Assembly: GCA_021820525.1 (NCBI GenBank)
Contig: JAKADM010000006.1
Span: 42,590 to 106,589 of the forward strand
Direction of reading: 5' to 3'
Source of the DNA: Thermoplasmata archaeon
Lineage (GTDB): Archaea > Thermoplasmatota > Thermoplasmata > Thermoplasmatales > Thermoplasmataceae
DNA length: 64,000 bases
Below, piece after piece: positions 33,018 through 41,699 of the stretch (positions are counted from its first letter, which is position 1; each line of letters begins with the position of its first letter). The notes beneath the pieces were generated by a model. That model saw only the letters and a list, made by a program, of their open reading frames with translations, was not told the DNA's origin and ran no database searches. Both the position numbers and the translations under genes were made by a program.

Positions 33018-33803
33018 ATGGATATAGCAATATTGTCAATAGGAAACGAGGTCGTGAAGGGAAGAACCGTAAATACTAATGCCTCTGAAATATCAAAGGC
33101 AATGATTGAAAATGGCCATCAGGTCAAATATATTCTTACATGCATGGATGAACCTACTGATATATGCGATTCCCTGAAATTTTTGACTGAAAGGTCTGAT
33201 GTCATAATAACAAGCGGTGGCCTTGGACCTACAGTGGACGATCTCACCATAAGGGCCATATCTGAATGCCTGAATCTTAAACTTGTAATAAACAGCGATG
33301 CTGAAAAGGAACTGAGAAAGAGATATAACGATCTTGGACTTGATTTTACTGAGGAGAGAAAAAAAATGGCCTATTTGCCAGAGGGTGCAGAGCCAATTCA
33401 AAACCACTACGGAACAGCGCCTGGAATATTTTTGAAGCATAATGGAAAATTAATTTTTTCCACACCGGGGGTTCCAAGGGAAATGAGAGGGATGCTTGCC
33501 CAGATTTTAAAAATTTTAGGAAAAGGAAACCTGAATTACATTTCCAGAGATATGAAGGTTTACGGGATCATGGAAAGCACAATTGCTCCTCTGGAAAGGG
33601 AGATAATGGAAAAATTTCAAAACAAAATATCCGTAAAATCCCATCCCGAGTCCATGGAATTTAAGGACCCTGTTTTAACAATTGAAATCTATGGGTACTC
33701 CAAGGACAATGATCTAGAGAGGGAAATAGAAGGCGCCATGGAAATGGTAAGGCAACATGTTGTCCAGCTTGGGGGAAGGCTGGAGGAAAAAGAGAAAAGT
33801 TAA
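33018..33803 (+). CDS. CinA N-terminal / molybdopterin-binding domain protein (NMN deamidase-related)
   Basis: A 261-residue protein of COG1058. The MoaB/MogA-like domain is clear: AILSIGNEVVKGRTVNTN near 4-21, SDVIITSGGLGPTVDDLT near 60-77, and APGIFL plus FSTPGVPREM near 131-155. The C-terminal part resembles the linker region of CinA. In bacteria CinA combines ADP-ribose pyrophosphatase/NMN deamidase activities; archaeal homologues carry only this part, so substrate is uncertain. It follows the small membrane ORF by 3 nt without its own clear ribosome-binding site. Confidence 0.88.
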   Translation: MDIAILSIGNEVVKGRTVNTNASEISKAMIENGHQVKYILTCMDEPTDICDSLKFLTERSDVIITSGGLGPTVDDLTIRAISECLNLKLVINSDAEKELRKRYNDLGLDFTEERKKMAYLPEGAEPIQNHYGTAPGIFLKHNGKLIFSTPGVPREMRGMLAQILKILGKGNLNYISRDMKVYGIMESTIAPLEREIMEKFQNKISVKSHPESMEFKDPVLTIEIYGYSKDNDLEREIEGAMEMVRQHVVQLGGRLEEKEKS

Positions 33804-33912
33804 ATAATTTTGGTGCAGTGAAATAGAAGACCTTATTTATATTTCTCTCTCCTGTGGAGCAATGTTAAATCTTAATATTTTTATTTAGATTAATATTCGT
33901 TAGGGGATAAGC

Positions 33913-34083
33913 ATGAGAGATCTTGAAAAATTCGAAATTAATGCACTGGAATTATGCAAGGATGAGAAGTTTAAGGAAAAGATGAAGACCAGGCTTCAAA
34001 AGAGAAGTTCTCCTCTGGATCCCTATGGACTGAAGAAATTGGAAAACAAGATTGAAAAGATTAATAAAAAAATAAATCAGTGA
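33913..34083 (+). CDS. Small basic helical protein, 56 residues
   Basis: ATG 33913, TGA 34081-34083. AGGGGAT lies about 4 nt before the ATG, and an AT-rich promoter (TTAATATTTTTATTTAG region, 33870-33890) precedes it. The product is highly charged and helical: MRDLEKFEINALELCKDEKF then a lysine-rich C-terminus (KKLENKIEKINKKINQ). One cysteine. Its last codons overlap the convergent SIS-domain gene by 7 bp. No family recognised; nucleic-acid binding would fit the charge but is not shown. Confidence 0.6.
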   Translation: MRDLEKFEINALELCKDEKFKEKMKTRLQKRSSPLDPYGLKKLENKIEKINKKINQ

Positions 34084-35105
34084 TGACCCGGCGGGAATAC
34101 GGCCATATCGAAATCGTAATATTCTTTTTCATCAAATCTCAATATATCCGGGTTAATATTCATTTTTTCTGCCATGTGGTAAGCAAAGTAATAAGTATAC
34201 GCAATTGCCTGTATGGGGAATTCAAAATCATTCCGTGTATCCGGGTAGATTTCAAAATCGCCTACTCCATTTATGGTAAGGGACTTTGCCTTCACATGAT
34301 GGATTCCCTGAACTATCTGTTCTGTCCTCTGCCTGTCTGAATGGCCTGATATGATTACTAGAAGGGTCCCCTCATCCGTAACTGAAGTGCATCCATGATT
34401 ATATTCCTCCAGTTCAATACCTTCAGAATGAATGTGGGTTGCCTCCTTTAATTTTTGTGCCGTCTCTCTTGCGGCAATAAGGTTATTTCCAGCGCCCAGA
34501 ACGAATATGTTTTTTATGTCACCTATCTCATTAACCACACTTTTCATTTCACTATCGGCCCTTTGGAGGGTTTTTTCCATAATTTGTATAAATCCGTTGA
34601 AATCGTAGTCCTCACATGCGTATTTTTTTGCAATAATTGCACTTGCAAGAACATTATCAAAAAACGCCTTCGTATTGCAAAGTGATTTGTCCTTTTCGTT
34701 TATCACTACCGGGATATCGCTTTCCTTCGCAAGCGGGGAATCTGAATAATGGGTTATTCCCATAACATTGGAATCAGAATGCCTTCTTATTGCCTCAAGA
34801 GTGGAAAATGTCTTCCCGGTATGGGAAATAGCAACTATATTTGGGTAAGGCTCGTAATATTTCTCAAGCTCATATCCCATATAACTATTCCATGGATGTT
34901 CATATCTGTTAATAAATTGGAAACCAAGTACGCCTGAATGGTAAGAAGTTCCATTGCCAGTAACGGTAACCCCCATTTTCCTGAATTCAAGATTCAGGTT
35001 TCCAACATCTTTCAACGCTGTCCTCAGAGCTTTTGGTGTCTCCTTAAGCATGTCGTACATTATGTAAGGATGAGATTTTCTTATCTCTGGTAATTCATCA
35101 GTCAT
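34077..35105 (-). CDS. GlmS isomerase-domain-like protein (tandem SIS), no glutaminase domain
   Basis: A 342-residue protein made of two SIS folds as in the isomerase half of glucosamine-6-phosphate synthase. SIS 1: VTVTGNGTSYHSG near 47 and ISHTGKTFSTLEAI near 93. SIS 2: FVLGAGNNLIAARETAQKLKE near 201 and EGIELEEYNHGC near 226-237, equivalent to the family's 'E-x-x-E-x-K-H-G' but with Asn in place of the catalytic-site Lys. The N-terminal glutamine amidotransferase domain is absent. It may be an ammonia-dependent synthase, deaminase or sugar-phosphate isomerase. Confidence 0.8.
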   Translation of the reverse strand: MTDELPEIRKSHPYIMYDMLKETPKALRTALKDVGNLNLEFRKMGVTVTGNGTSYHSGVLGFQFINRYEHPWNSYMGYELEKYYEPYPNIVAISHTGKTFSTLEAIRRHSDSNVMGITHYSDSPLAKESDIPVVINEKDKSLCNTKAFFDNVLASAIIAKKYACEDYDFNGFIQIMEKTLQRADSEMKSVVNEIGDIKNIFVLGAGNNLIAARETAQKLKEATHIHSEGIELEEYNHGCTSVTDEGTLLVIISGHSDRQRTEQIVQGIHHVKAKSLTINGVGDFEIYPDTRNDFEFPIQAIAYTYYFAYHMAEKMNINPDILRFDEKEYYDFDMAVFPPGHH

Positions 35106-35229
35106 AATGGATTAAGTAACTTATGACATAAAACTATTTGGAAAATTTTTTTTCACAATTCCTTTTTAAATTTATTACCATTGAACAAATCCAGTCAATT
35201 AATTTATACTATCATTTGATACTGGATAA

Positions 35230-35580
35230 ATGGAGGAGCAGGTATCAATAAGTGGCGATTTCTCCAATATCATAAACTATTTTGGCCAGATGCTTTCCAT
35301 TAAAAGACTGAGGGAGTTTGACGTGCATGATTTCCACATGAAATTTGATGGGTACGAAACCATAACAGATGCCGATTCCCTGAAGAAGAGATACACGGAG
35401 GACTTTCCAGATTCAAGAAATGTTGACAGGATAGTTTATCTTCAATTTTCTGTAAGGAAGGGAGATCAGAAGTTTAATTTTAAGGTCGGATGGGATTTTG
35501 CCAATTTCGATGGTATAGGAAATGAACAATCCGAGGCATTTCTTGACATGCTTGACAGATCAACCTTCCGTTTTTTCTGA
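35230..35580 (+). CDS. Small soluble protein of unknown function
   Basis: A 116-residue protein, alpha/beta and acidic, beginning MEEQVSISGDFSNIINYFGQ and ending with DMLDRSTFRFF. The phrase RIVYLQFSVRKGDQKFNFKVGWDF looks like paired beta strands. No known motif is recognised. ATG at 35230 follows TATA-like sequence (TTAATTTATACTATC, about 35198-35212), so leaderless expression is likely. It is monocistronic, divergent from the SIS gene and 80 bp before a membrane-protein gene. Confidence 0.6.
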   Translation: MEEQVSISGDFSNIINYFGQMLSIKRLREFDVHDFHMKFDGYETITDADSLKKRYTEDFPDSRNVDRIVYLQFSVRKGDQKFNFKVGWDFANFDGIGNEQSEAFLDMLDRSTFRFF

Positions 35581-35658
35581 TTATCATCAACCATCCCTTA
35601 AGTATTTTGACAGTATAAAAACAAAAAATTATTTTATAAATAAATATTACACTTTTTA

Positions 35659-36219
35659 ATGGCACAAATTAAACTAAGAGGGAAACTTGACACATTTTAT
35701 AAGGTGAGGGTTGTTTTGATTGTATCATTTGTTGTATCGTTTATGCTCACAACTAAGATTGGACAGAAATATATTCCCCATTCGGAACTGCTGGCACAAA
35801 ACATTGTAAGTTTCTACAGCAATTCCAATATTCTGAACTTTTATGGAACAATCATGGGATTATTGATGGCTGCCTATACAGTTCTCATATCCATGATTCC
35901 CATATTTCATCCGGACAGCCTGAAGCAGCCCATATTCGGCCAGATTAACAGGCTCTTTGTCTTTACCATCATGATTGGCCTGTTATCCATGCTTCTGAAT
36001 TTTGCAAGTTTTATTGTGGACAAGTCTTCCCAGTATTTTTTGTTTGTAGAGGTTTTTCTCTTCATTGCCCTTATAACAGGTATAATATTCTCTGTTCTAT
36101 CACTCTCTGATATATTCAACATCCTCCGTGGAAAGAAAATCTCCAGGGAACTCCCCAGGGAGGTTGGCAGCAGAGGATCAAGAATCCTGCAAGAGAGCGA
36201 GAAAGATGGTTCACATTAA
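35659..36219 (+). CDS. Four-helix membrane protein of unknown function
   Basis: A 186-residue protein with four predicted helices (about 17-35, 62-82, 95-117 and 124-147) and a basic C-terminal tail (LRGKKISRELPREVGSRGSR). ATG at 35659 lies about 25 nt after a TATA-like TTATAAATAAAT. The stop lies 11 nt past the ATG of the glycosyltransferase gene, so the two overlap by 14 nt and are probably co-translated. Family not recognised; a role in handling the glycosyltransferase product is possible only by association. Confidence 0.65.
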   Translation: MAQIKLRGKLDTFYKVRVVLIVSFVVSFMLTTKIGQKYIPHSELLAQNIVSFYSNSNILNFYGTIMGLLMAAYTVLISMIPIFHPDSLKQPIFGQINRLFVFTIMIGLLSMLLNFASFIVDKSSQYFLFVEVFLFIALITGIIFSVLSLSDIFNILRGKKISRELPREVGSRGSRILQESEKDGSH

Positions 36220-37300
36220 TGAATGGATAAAACTTCTCTGGCTGTTATTTATTTCCATACTCCTTATTTTCTCCTTTCTGAGATTGTACCTGACAAGATG
36301 GTGGGAACGCAGGGATGAAAATATAGACAACAAGTTTAATCCTGATGTTAAGGTAATAATTCCGTGTAAGGGTCTTGACATTGATATTGAGAATAATATC
36401 AAATCAGTTTTGAACCAGAAATACTCCAAATTCAAAGTGATTGGAGTGGTTGATGAGGAAACTGATCCAGCATACAAAATTCTGAAAAATCTAGGTGTTA
36501 ACATTCTCATCACCGATAATAGATTCAAAGGAAGTGGAAAGGTAAGGGCAATCAGCACGGCCCTGAGCAAGATTGAAATGGATAATATTGTTGTTCTGGT
36601 GGATTCCGACACATCCGTTGGAGAAAACTGGCTTTCTTATCTCATAAATCCTTTAAGGGATGAAAATGTCGGTGCAGTAAGCACCTACCCGTACTATGTG
36701 CCAGTTGAACAGAACAATTTTTGGGGATATGTGAAAAAGATCTGGGGCTACCTTGGTATAAATATGATGGAGTTCAAACCTGCAAGATTCGTTTGGGGAG
36801 GTTCAGTTGCATTCAGGAGATCCTTGCTTGATGGAGACAATTTCAGGAAATTTTCTGAATCCGTATCGGATGATGCAACCATAACCTACGTTTGCAAAGA
36901 GAAGGGGCTTTCCATAGCGTATTCAAGAATGGCAACTCCCATAGTAAAGGTCAGGGAAACAAGAGGAACATTTATGGAGTGGTCAAACAGGCAGATGGCC
37001 ATAAGCCTTTCTTACGCAAAATACGCCTTTGTCACAGGTATTTTGATGTATGGAATCATAATTTCATATGTACTTATTCTCATTCCTCTTTCCATCTTTG
37101 TATGGAATTTATTTGCCCTTGGATATGTTCCATATCTTTTCGCATTCTATGTGAATGTCAAGAGGGACCGATCCCATATATGGAAGACTTTAATCATAAC
37201 TCTCATAATGCCATTCATATTTATGGAGAACTTTTTGAGAGGAAGGAATATGGCACATATAGAATGGAGAGGTGTGAAGTATTCCTTGAAAAATAAGTGA
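36206..37300 (+). CDS. Membrane glycosyltransferase family 2 (ceramide-glucosyltransferase/processive type)
   Basis: A 364-residue protein from ATG 36206: N-terminal helix (about 9-29), cytoplasmic GT-A domain, and C-terminal helices (about 285-345). Motifs: VIIPCKG near 50, VVGVVDEETDP near 80, the metal-binding DSD in VVLVDSDTS near 132, GGSVAFRRSLL near 198, SDDATI near 220 with the catalytic acid, and EWSNRQM (QxxRW-like) near 257. This fits GT2/GT21 enzymes that glycosylate lipids or build polysaccharide. The longer ORF from 36128 would overlap the preceding gene by 92 nt and adds random-looking residues, so it was not used. Confidence 0.85.
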   Translation: MVHINEWIKLLWLLFISILLIFSFLRLYLTRWWERRDENIDNKFNPDVKVIIPCKGLDIDIENNIKSVLNQKYSKFKVIGVVDEETDPAYKILKNLGVNILITDNRFKGSGKVRAISTALSKIEMDNIVVLVDSDTSVGENWLSYLINPLRDENVGAVSTYPYYVPVEQNNFWGYVKKIWGYLGINMMEFKPARFVWGGSVAFRRSLLDGDNFRKFSESVSDDATITYVCKEKGLSIAYSRMATPIVKVRETRGTFMEWSNRQMAISLSYAKYAFVTGILMYGIIISYVLILIPLSIFVWNLFALGYVPYLFAFYVNVKRDRSHIWKTLIITLIMPFIFMENFLRGRNMAHIEWRGVKYSLKNK

Positions 37301-37345
37301 TGTAATTAAACAAAATTATTATTATGTAGGTGGCATTAACAACCT

Positions 37346-37675
37346 ATGCCTTCATTAAAGCTATATTACAAGCTGGGAATCGTTGGGGCACTCCTTGTGA
37401 TTCTCATAGGGGTTGCTGTCATATTTTTGCATCAATTAACATCCTATATATCATTCTTTGGAACTGTCTCTGTGGGGGCAGATGTTGTTTCCAATATGGT
37501 CTTTGGAGTTGTTGCTCTGCTTGGAACAGAAATAAGCAGAAGAAAGAAGAGTGTGGGTTTAACTGCAATGCTTGTCATATCCTTTGCTGGAATAGTGGCC
37601 TATCCAGGTATTTTCACCATTGGATACCTGATCATAATAGTTGCGGTTGCCATAGGTCTCTTTGATAAGAACTGA
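37346..37675 (+). CDS. Small four-helix membrane protein
   Basis: A 109-residue membrane protein with about four helices (8-29, 33-58, 70-85, 87-105). The central ISRRKKS loop is basic and cytoplasmic. Gly/Val-rich helices suggest tight packing, as in DUF4064-like small membrane proteins, but I do not assign it. ATG at 37346 follows 45 bp after the glycosyltransferase stop; an overlapping ORF in another frame (37330-37665, rich in Cys/His/Trp) is spurious. Possibly co-transcribed with the two preceding genes. Confidence 0.6.
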   Translation: MPSLKLYYKLGIVGALLVILIGVAVIFLHQLTSYISFFGTVSVGADVVSNMVFGVVALLGTEISRRKKSVGLTAMLVISFAGIVAYPGIFTIGYLIIIVAVAIGLFDKN

Positions 37676-37752
37676 ATTAACATTTTTTATCTGGCTTTCA
37701 TGAATATTTTAATATAAATTTTACGTCTTTTAATTTTTGCCTAATAAAAACA

Positions 37753-37760
37753 TATTAATA
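37753..37760 (+). promoter_or_regulatory. TATA box of the vWA-PP2C pair
   Basis: TATTAATA is centred 25 nt before the ATG at 37782, the spacing expected for a leaderless mRNA. This supports 37782 over the TTG at 37737 as start of the vWA gene, since the box would lie inside the longer reading frame. Confidence 0.55.
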
Positions 37761-37781
37761 TTAATTGTGAATAATCCGCAT

Positions 37782-38603
37782 ATGTCATATGAATCTGAAA
37801 TAAGCAGGCGAAAGCCAGGACTGTTCATATTTCTGGTTGATCAGTCAAGGTCAATGAGTAAAAAGATTTCTGGAGGAAAACATTCCAAGGCTCAGGAGGC
37901 TGCTGATGCCATAAACAGGCAGTTGAATGAAATAATAAGCAGGTGTACAAAATCTGACGGCGTAAGGCCCTATTTTGATGTTGGCGTCATTGGATATGGA
38001 TATAAGAGTGGAGATGCCACAGGCCTCATATCAGACCAGCCCATTCCCATAAATGAACTTGAATCCCATATTTTAAGAATGGAGAAGAAAACGGAGAACA
38101 TTGATGGCGAGGATATTGAAATAGAATTCCCGGTATGGTTTGATCCGGTCGCATCATACGATACTCCAATGGTCAAGGGCCTGACAATAGCAAAGCAATG
38201 GATTGACGACTGGGTTCAGAGAAATCCAGACTCATTCCCACCGGTTTTGATAAATATAAGCGATGGGGGAGCGACAGATGGGAATCCAAAAGACGTTGCA
38301 GACCAGATTATGGAAATCGGAACATCTGATGGCAAGACCCTCATATGGAACTGCCATATATCTGAGAAGAATGAAAAAAGCGTCAGTTTCCCCAAGGATG
38401 AAACAGAAGTGCCTGAGGAAAAGCATGCCAGGGAGATGTTTGAGATGAGCAGCGTTATTCCCGATTCCATGCTTGCCATAGCAAAGGAAGAGTACCAGAA
38501 TGTGGATACAGGTGCAAGGGCGTATGTGTACAACGCAAACCTTGAGGATCTCATAAGATTACTGGACATTGGAACGAGGGTAGTATACAATAAGGTTAAG
38601 TAA
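37782..38603 (+). CDS. von Willebrand factor A domain protein (TerY-like)
   Basis: A 273-residue cytoplasmic protein that is essentially one vWA domain. The metal-ion-dependent adhesion site is complete: DQSRS (D-x-S-x-S) near residue 20, a Thr in SYDTPM near 131, and ISDGGATDG near 164. There is no signal peptide or anchor, as in TerY proteins and unlike surface vWA proteins. The stop overlaps the PP2C ATG by one base, and a kinase gene lies convergently beyond. This vWA + PP2C + kinase set is the TerY-P triad described by comparative genomics in bacterial tellurite/stress systems. Partner binding is inferred. Confidence 0.85.
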   Translation: MSYESEISRRKPGLFIFLVDQSRSMSKKISGGKHSKAQEAADAINRQLNEIISRCTKSDGVRPYFDVGVIGYGYKSGDATGLISDQPIPINELESHILRMEKKTENIDGEDIEIEFPVWFDPVASYDTPMVKGLTIAKQWIDDWVQRNPDSFPPVLINISDGGATDGNPKDVADQIMEIGTSDGKTLIWNCHISEKNEKSVSFPKDETEVPEEKHAREMFEMSSVIPDSMLAIAKEEYQNVDTGARAYVYNANLEDLIRLLDIGTRVVYNKVK

Positions 38604-39322
38604 TGTCCATAAAAACTCTTAATTTTTCCAAGGCCGGAAACAGACAGGAAGAGTCTGAGGACAGCCTTGCAATCAACAGTGAGAGAGAAAGATATTCTGT
38701 CTGTGACGGTGCAAGCGATTCCATATTTTCAGGGTGGTGGGCATCCTGTCTGGCCGGTGAATTTGTGGATGGGGACTATAATCTTGACAGCGGAGAAGAA
38801 TATTTCAAGATGCTATTGAATGCCAGAAAAAAATGGTATTCTGGCATAAACTGGAACCGGCTGCAATGGAATGTAAAAAATAAATCCATAAGAGGTTCTT
38901 ATTGCACCTTTATGGGTGTCCAGCTTGTGAGAGATGATTCCCTGTACTGCAATGCCTGGGCAGTGGGCGACTCCTGTTTTTTCATAGATGACGGAAACAG
39001 GCTTCAGAGTTTTCCTGTCAGTTCACCGGAAGATTTCGGCGTTCATCCCGATCTTGTATGGAGCGGATATGGCCATCCAATGAACGAGAGAAAGGAGTAT
39101 GTGCCTGAATATAAAGTAAAGGCTTTTAAACCGGAAATAGAAAATTGCAAAAGAATTGTGCTTGCAACAGATGCCCTTTCCAAGTATATTCTTGAAAATG
39201 GTGTAGAATCCATAGATAGAATATGGGAAAATTCCGGTTCAAGAGAGTTTTTTGATAAATTGAGATCGAACGGGTCAATCAAGAATGATGATATTTCCGC
39301 AATAATCATCTCATTTTCATAA
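38603..39322 (+). CDS. PP2C-type serine/threonine protein phosphatase
   Basis: A 239-residue protein with the metal-binding acids of PP2C: EESEDS near residue 17, VCDGAS near 33, AVGDS near 122, ATDALS near 191 and NDDIS near 230. GSYCTFMGVQL near 98 is the usual 'G-x-x-x-T' strand. The family is divergent but all catalytic positions are present, so activity is likely: removal of phosphate from Ser/Thr, probably counteracting the adjacent kinase. It starts at the ATG overlapping the vWA stop by one base, so both are one operon. Its 3' end overlaps the convergent kinase gene by 17 bp. Confidence 0.8.
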   Translation: MSIKTLNFSKAGNRQEESEDSLAINSERERYSVCDGASDSIFSGWWASCLAGEFVDGDYNLDSGEEYFKMLLNARKKWYSGINWNRLQWNVKNKSIRGSYCTFMGVQLVRDDSLYCNAWAVGDSCFFIDDGNRLQSFPVSSPEDFGVHPDLVWSGYGHPMNERKEYVPEYKVKAFKPEIENCKRIVLATDALSKYILENGVESIDRIWENSGSREFFDKLRSNGSIKNDDISAIIISFS

Positions 39323-40655
39323 TTTTTTGCAGATCAATACCATCCCAGTCAGGGCCATTTTTCAGGAACTGTAGAAGCAGATCCATTAATCTTTTTGCCT
39401 TTCCCCCAATTTTATTAATATCCCTTATGACTGCAGATTCCCCGGGATTGTTAAAATCATTGATATCAAAAAGAAGTTTGTCAGGGTCGTTCTGGTTATA
39501 TTTCCACAGGTCAGGGGATTTTGATATGGCGAAAAGGGAAAGATAAATGATAAGGGCAGAAAAGTTGTCAAGTTTCGGCCCATAATATTTTCCCCTTTTT
39601 GGGTGCTGGAAGGATTCGTGGCCAAGTTCTTCTGAACCCAGATCTTTTAAGGTGGGGACAAACATACCATCATAGTCAATTATTTTTAACTGCCCTCCTG
39701 ATGTTATGAGTATATTATCTCCTGAAAGGTCGCCGTGGGCTATGGAGTGTGCCTGCATATCAATAACCGTTTGCAGGAATTGCCGTGCCACGGCATTCAT
39801 TTTTGCCGAATCACTGAAGTTTTCCTGAATATAGTTGAAGAGTGTTTTTCCCTCGATCCATCCCATGGTGATTACGGGAAAATATTCTGCAGGTCTGGCT
39901 GTTGTCCTTACGGCATCACTGTAATATCTGAAATCAATGAGGAATGGAAGTTTGCTGTTTTCTATCCCCTTGCTTATCTCGTAATATCTAGTGTCTATAT
40001 ACTGGCTGGCCCGTGTGAAACATTTCATTGCATAAAAGGAATCATTTATCTGAAATTTGAATACAACCCCAAAATTTCCAGCCCCCTGGATCAGTGATCT
40101 GTATTTCACATTGGAGTTCGGTATAAACCTGGCTTTTCTCAAATCCTCATATTTTTTGGATATACTGAAGTCCACATTTTGAAGGGATTGGGCATATGCG
40201 GAGGAATTGGGCCAGTTCCTCTTGATCCTGGGGATCTGCTTCACCAGGTCCCCCTTTTCGTTATTCTGCTCAGCACTTTTTCTGTTGAACTCCTCAATTC
40301 TTTTAAGATCTTCCCTTATACTTTCCATGGTTTTTTCCATTCTGGAAAATTTGCCATCCTTTCCAAGCAGATAAAAGGAGAAGTTATACTGCCTTTCCAA
40401 AATAACTTTATTCCTGAGCATAAAGTTGTTCTCTGTTTTTTTTAGTTTCCTTACCCTGTCCCTGCCCTTGAAATCACGAATTGTTGCTTCAACCATTTTC
40501 AAATATTTTGGATTGGAAGGCGTAACCTTCACAGTAAGATTCTTCTTTTCATTATCATAAGAAACAGCTTCCACTGATGCCTCAGGCTTCTCGTCCTGAT
40601 ACTTTTTGTACAGTATTCTCTTGAGCCCCTTCAATTGTGGTTCATTGGTTTCCAT
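39306..40655 (-). CDS. Atypical eukaryotic-like protein kinase (TerY-P triad type)
   Basis: A 449-residue protein. Residues 20-100 are beta-rich and 100-140 a coiled coil (EDLKRIEEFNRKSAEQNNE); the kinase domain begins near 185. Motifs: glycine loop QGAGNFG near 190-196, ATP Lys211 in YAMKCF, catalytic loop H307-G-D309-LSGDN314, and I-D327-Y-D-G in place of DFG. The APE region is altered (ESFQHPKRG). Such 'HGDLSGDN/DYDG' kinases are those of TerY-P and PP2C-coupled operons. It faces the phosphatase gene with a 17-bp tail overlap, so a separate promoter to the right (near 40680-40700) drives it. Confidence 0.82.
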   Translation of the reverse strand: METNEPQLKGLKRILYKKYQDEKPEASVEAVSYDNEKKNLTVKVTPSNPKYLKMVEATIRDFKGRDRVRKLKKTENNFMLRNKVILERQYNFSFYLLGKDGKFSRMEKTMESIREDLKRIEEFNRKSAEQNNEKGDLVKQIPRIKRNWPNSSAYAQSLQNVDFSISKKYEDLRKARFIPNSNVKYRSLIQGAGNFGVVFKFQINDSFYAMKCFTRASQYIDTRYYEISKGIENSKLPFLIDFRYYSDAVRTTARPAEYFPVITMGWIEGKTLFNYIQENFSDSAKMNAVARQFLQTVIDMQAHSIAHGDLSGDNILITSGGQLKIIDYDGMFVPTLKDLGSEELGHESFQHPKRGKYYGPKLDNFSALIIYLSLFAISKSPDLWKYNQNDPDKLLFDINDFNNPGESAVIRDINKIGGKAKRLMDLLLQFLKNGPDWDGIDLQKIMKMR

Positions 40656-41699
40656 TACTTACCTCAGCAAAACACTTTATGCAACATAATATTAAAATGT
40701 ATGCAGTAGATTTAAAATATGTAATTGTAAACAAATAAATTCCTACATGGCAAATGTGCAGTTAATTTTGAAATAGTAAAATTATATATAAATAGATCTA
40801 ATCAAAGGATGATAATATTTTAAAGTAACGGAAAATGAACCTCTTCAACTCTCTTGAGGTAAATAATAAAATAATTCCTATTATATAACGCATTAATTCC
40901 TTAAAACTGACCAAAGAAATCCCCGGGTTCTCGATAAGCCCCAATATATCATTGTGATCTGATTTGGTCAGTTAGATACGAATCAAAGCAGCCATGGAGA
41001 TAGTAAGGAGAAAATGACGTTCTCCAACCAGTACATCAGGTCCGCTCAAAACTATTCCGCTGATGCTTGGAACATATGATTAATGGAATAGAGTAAAGAA
41101 ACTTTTTCCACTGTTAAGTAAATGCATTACAAAATATCTCTTTTCAGTACCAGTAATATGGATCACGTAGCAATTGATTCGTATTTACTTCATAAATATC
41201 ACTTGAAATATTTTCGAAATCCAGAGATGGTGTCCGATAATTTTTAAGTCATAAATATGATGAATGATCCTCTTGAAAGAATAAGGAGAAATGAATAAAG
41301 AAAAAATTCAACATTGAAGAATATCAGCTAGGACTGGCGTAAGAATTATTCTGACCTGAGTGATAAAGAATGAGATGGCCTTTATATCTCGGAAAATGTC
41401 TCTACAAACTGTGCCTGTGTATGATTTCAGGTTTCAAACGGAGAAATTGTGAGGGTAAGTGAGACAAAAGAATAATCCTGCTTGAAGAAATGCATGTCAG
41501 GGGTTATAAAGATCAAGGGTTCTGGAAATGCTTAAGAAGAGAAAAACAATGAAGAGACATATTTATATCATAATCTAAGCGATCTGATCTCTTATAAAAT
41601 TACCATTCTTTGAAGACACCAAAAGCAATATCCGAACAGTATTCAAACATTCCCTAGTTTCAAGGTAAAGAAATAGAATTATGCCCTTTTCCCGAGTAT
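40656..41699. other. About 1-kb AT-rich non-coding stretch, probably decayed DNA
   Basis: No open frame longer than about 60 codons is credible. Base composition is more AT-rich than the flanking genes, and all frames are broken by stops. Fragments such as an ORF starting near 41158 (MDHVAIDSYLLHKYHLKYFR) look like pieces of a former gene, but no family could be assigned. A perfect 11-bp inverted repeat (40905-40973) lies within. Together with the neighbouring FkbM gene and transposase relic this looks like an insertion hot spot. Confidence 0.5.
40905..40973. repeat. 69-bp unit bounded by perfect 11-bp inverted repeats
   Basis: AACTGACCAAA at 40905-40915 and TTTGGTCAGTT at 40963-40973 are exact reverse complements around a 47-bp spacer. 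The arms could be the ends of a miniature or internally deleted element, or a large hairpin. No second copy was noticed in the window by eye. Confidence 0.5.

Noticed and set aside
36128..36205. 26-residue N-terminal extension of the glycosyltransferase
   Set aside because: It lies inside the preceding membrane-protein gene and has random composition; the ATG at 36206 gives a normal N-terminal helix.
37330..37665. 111-codon frame rich in Cys, His and Trp
   Set aside because: Overlaps the membrane-protein gene in another frame; the residue mix is typical of an out-of-frame reading of hydrophobic codons.
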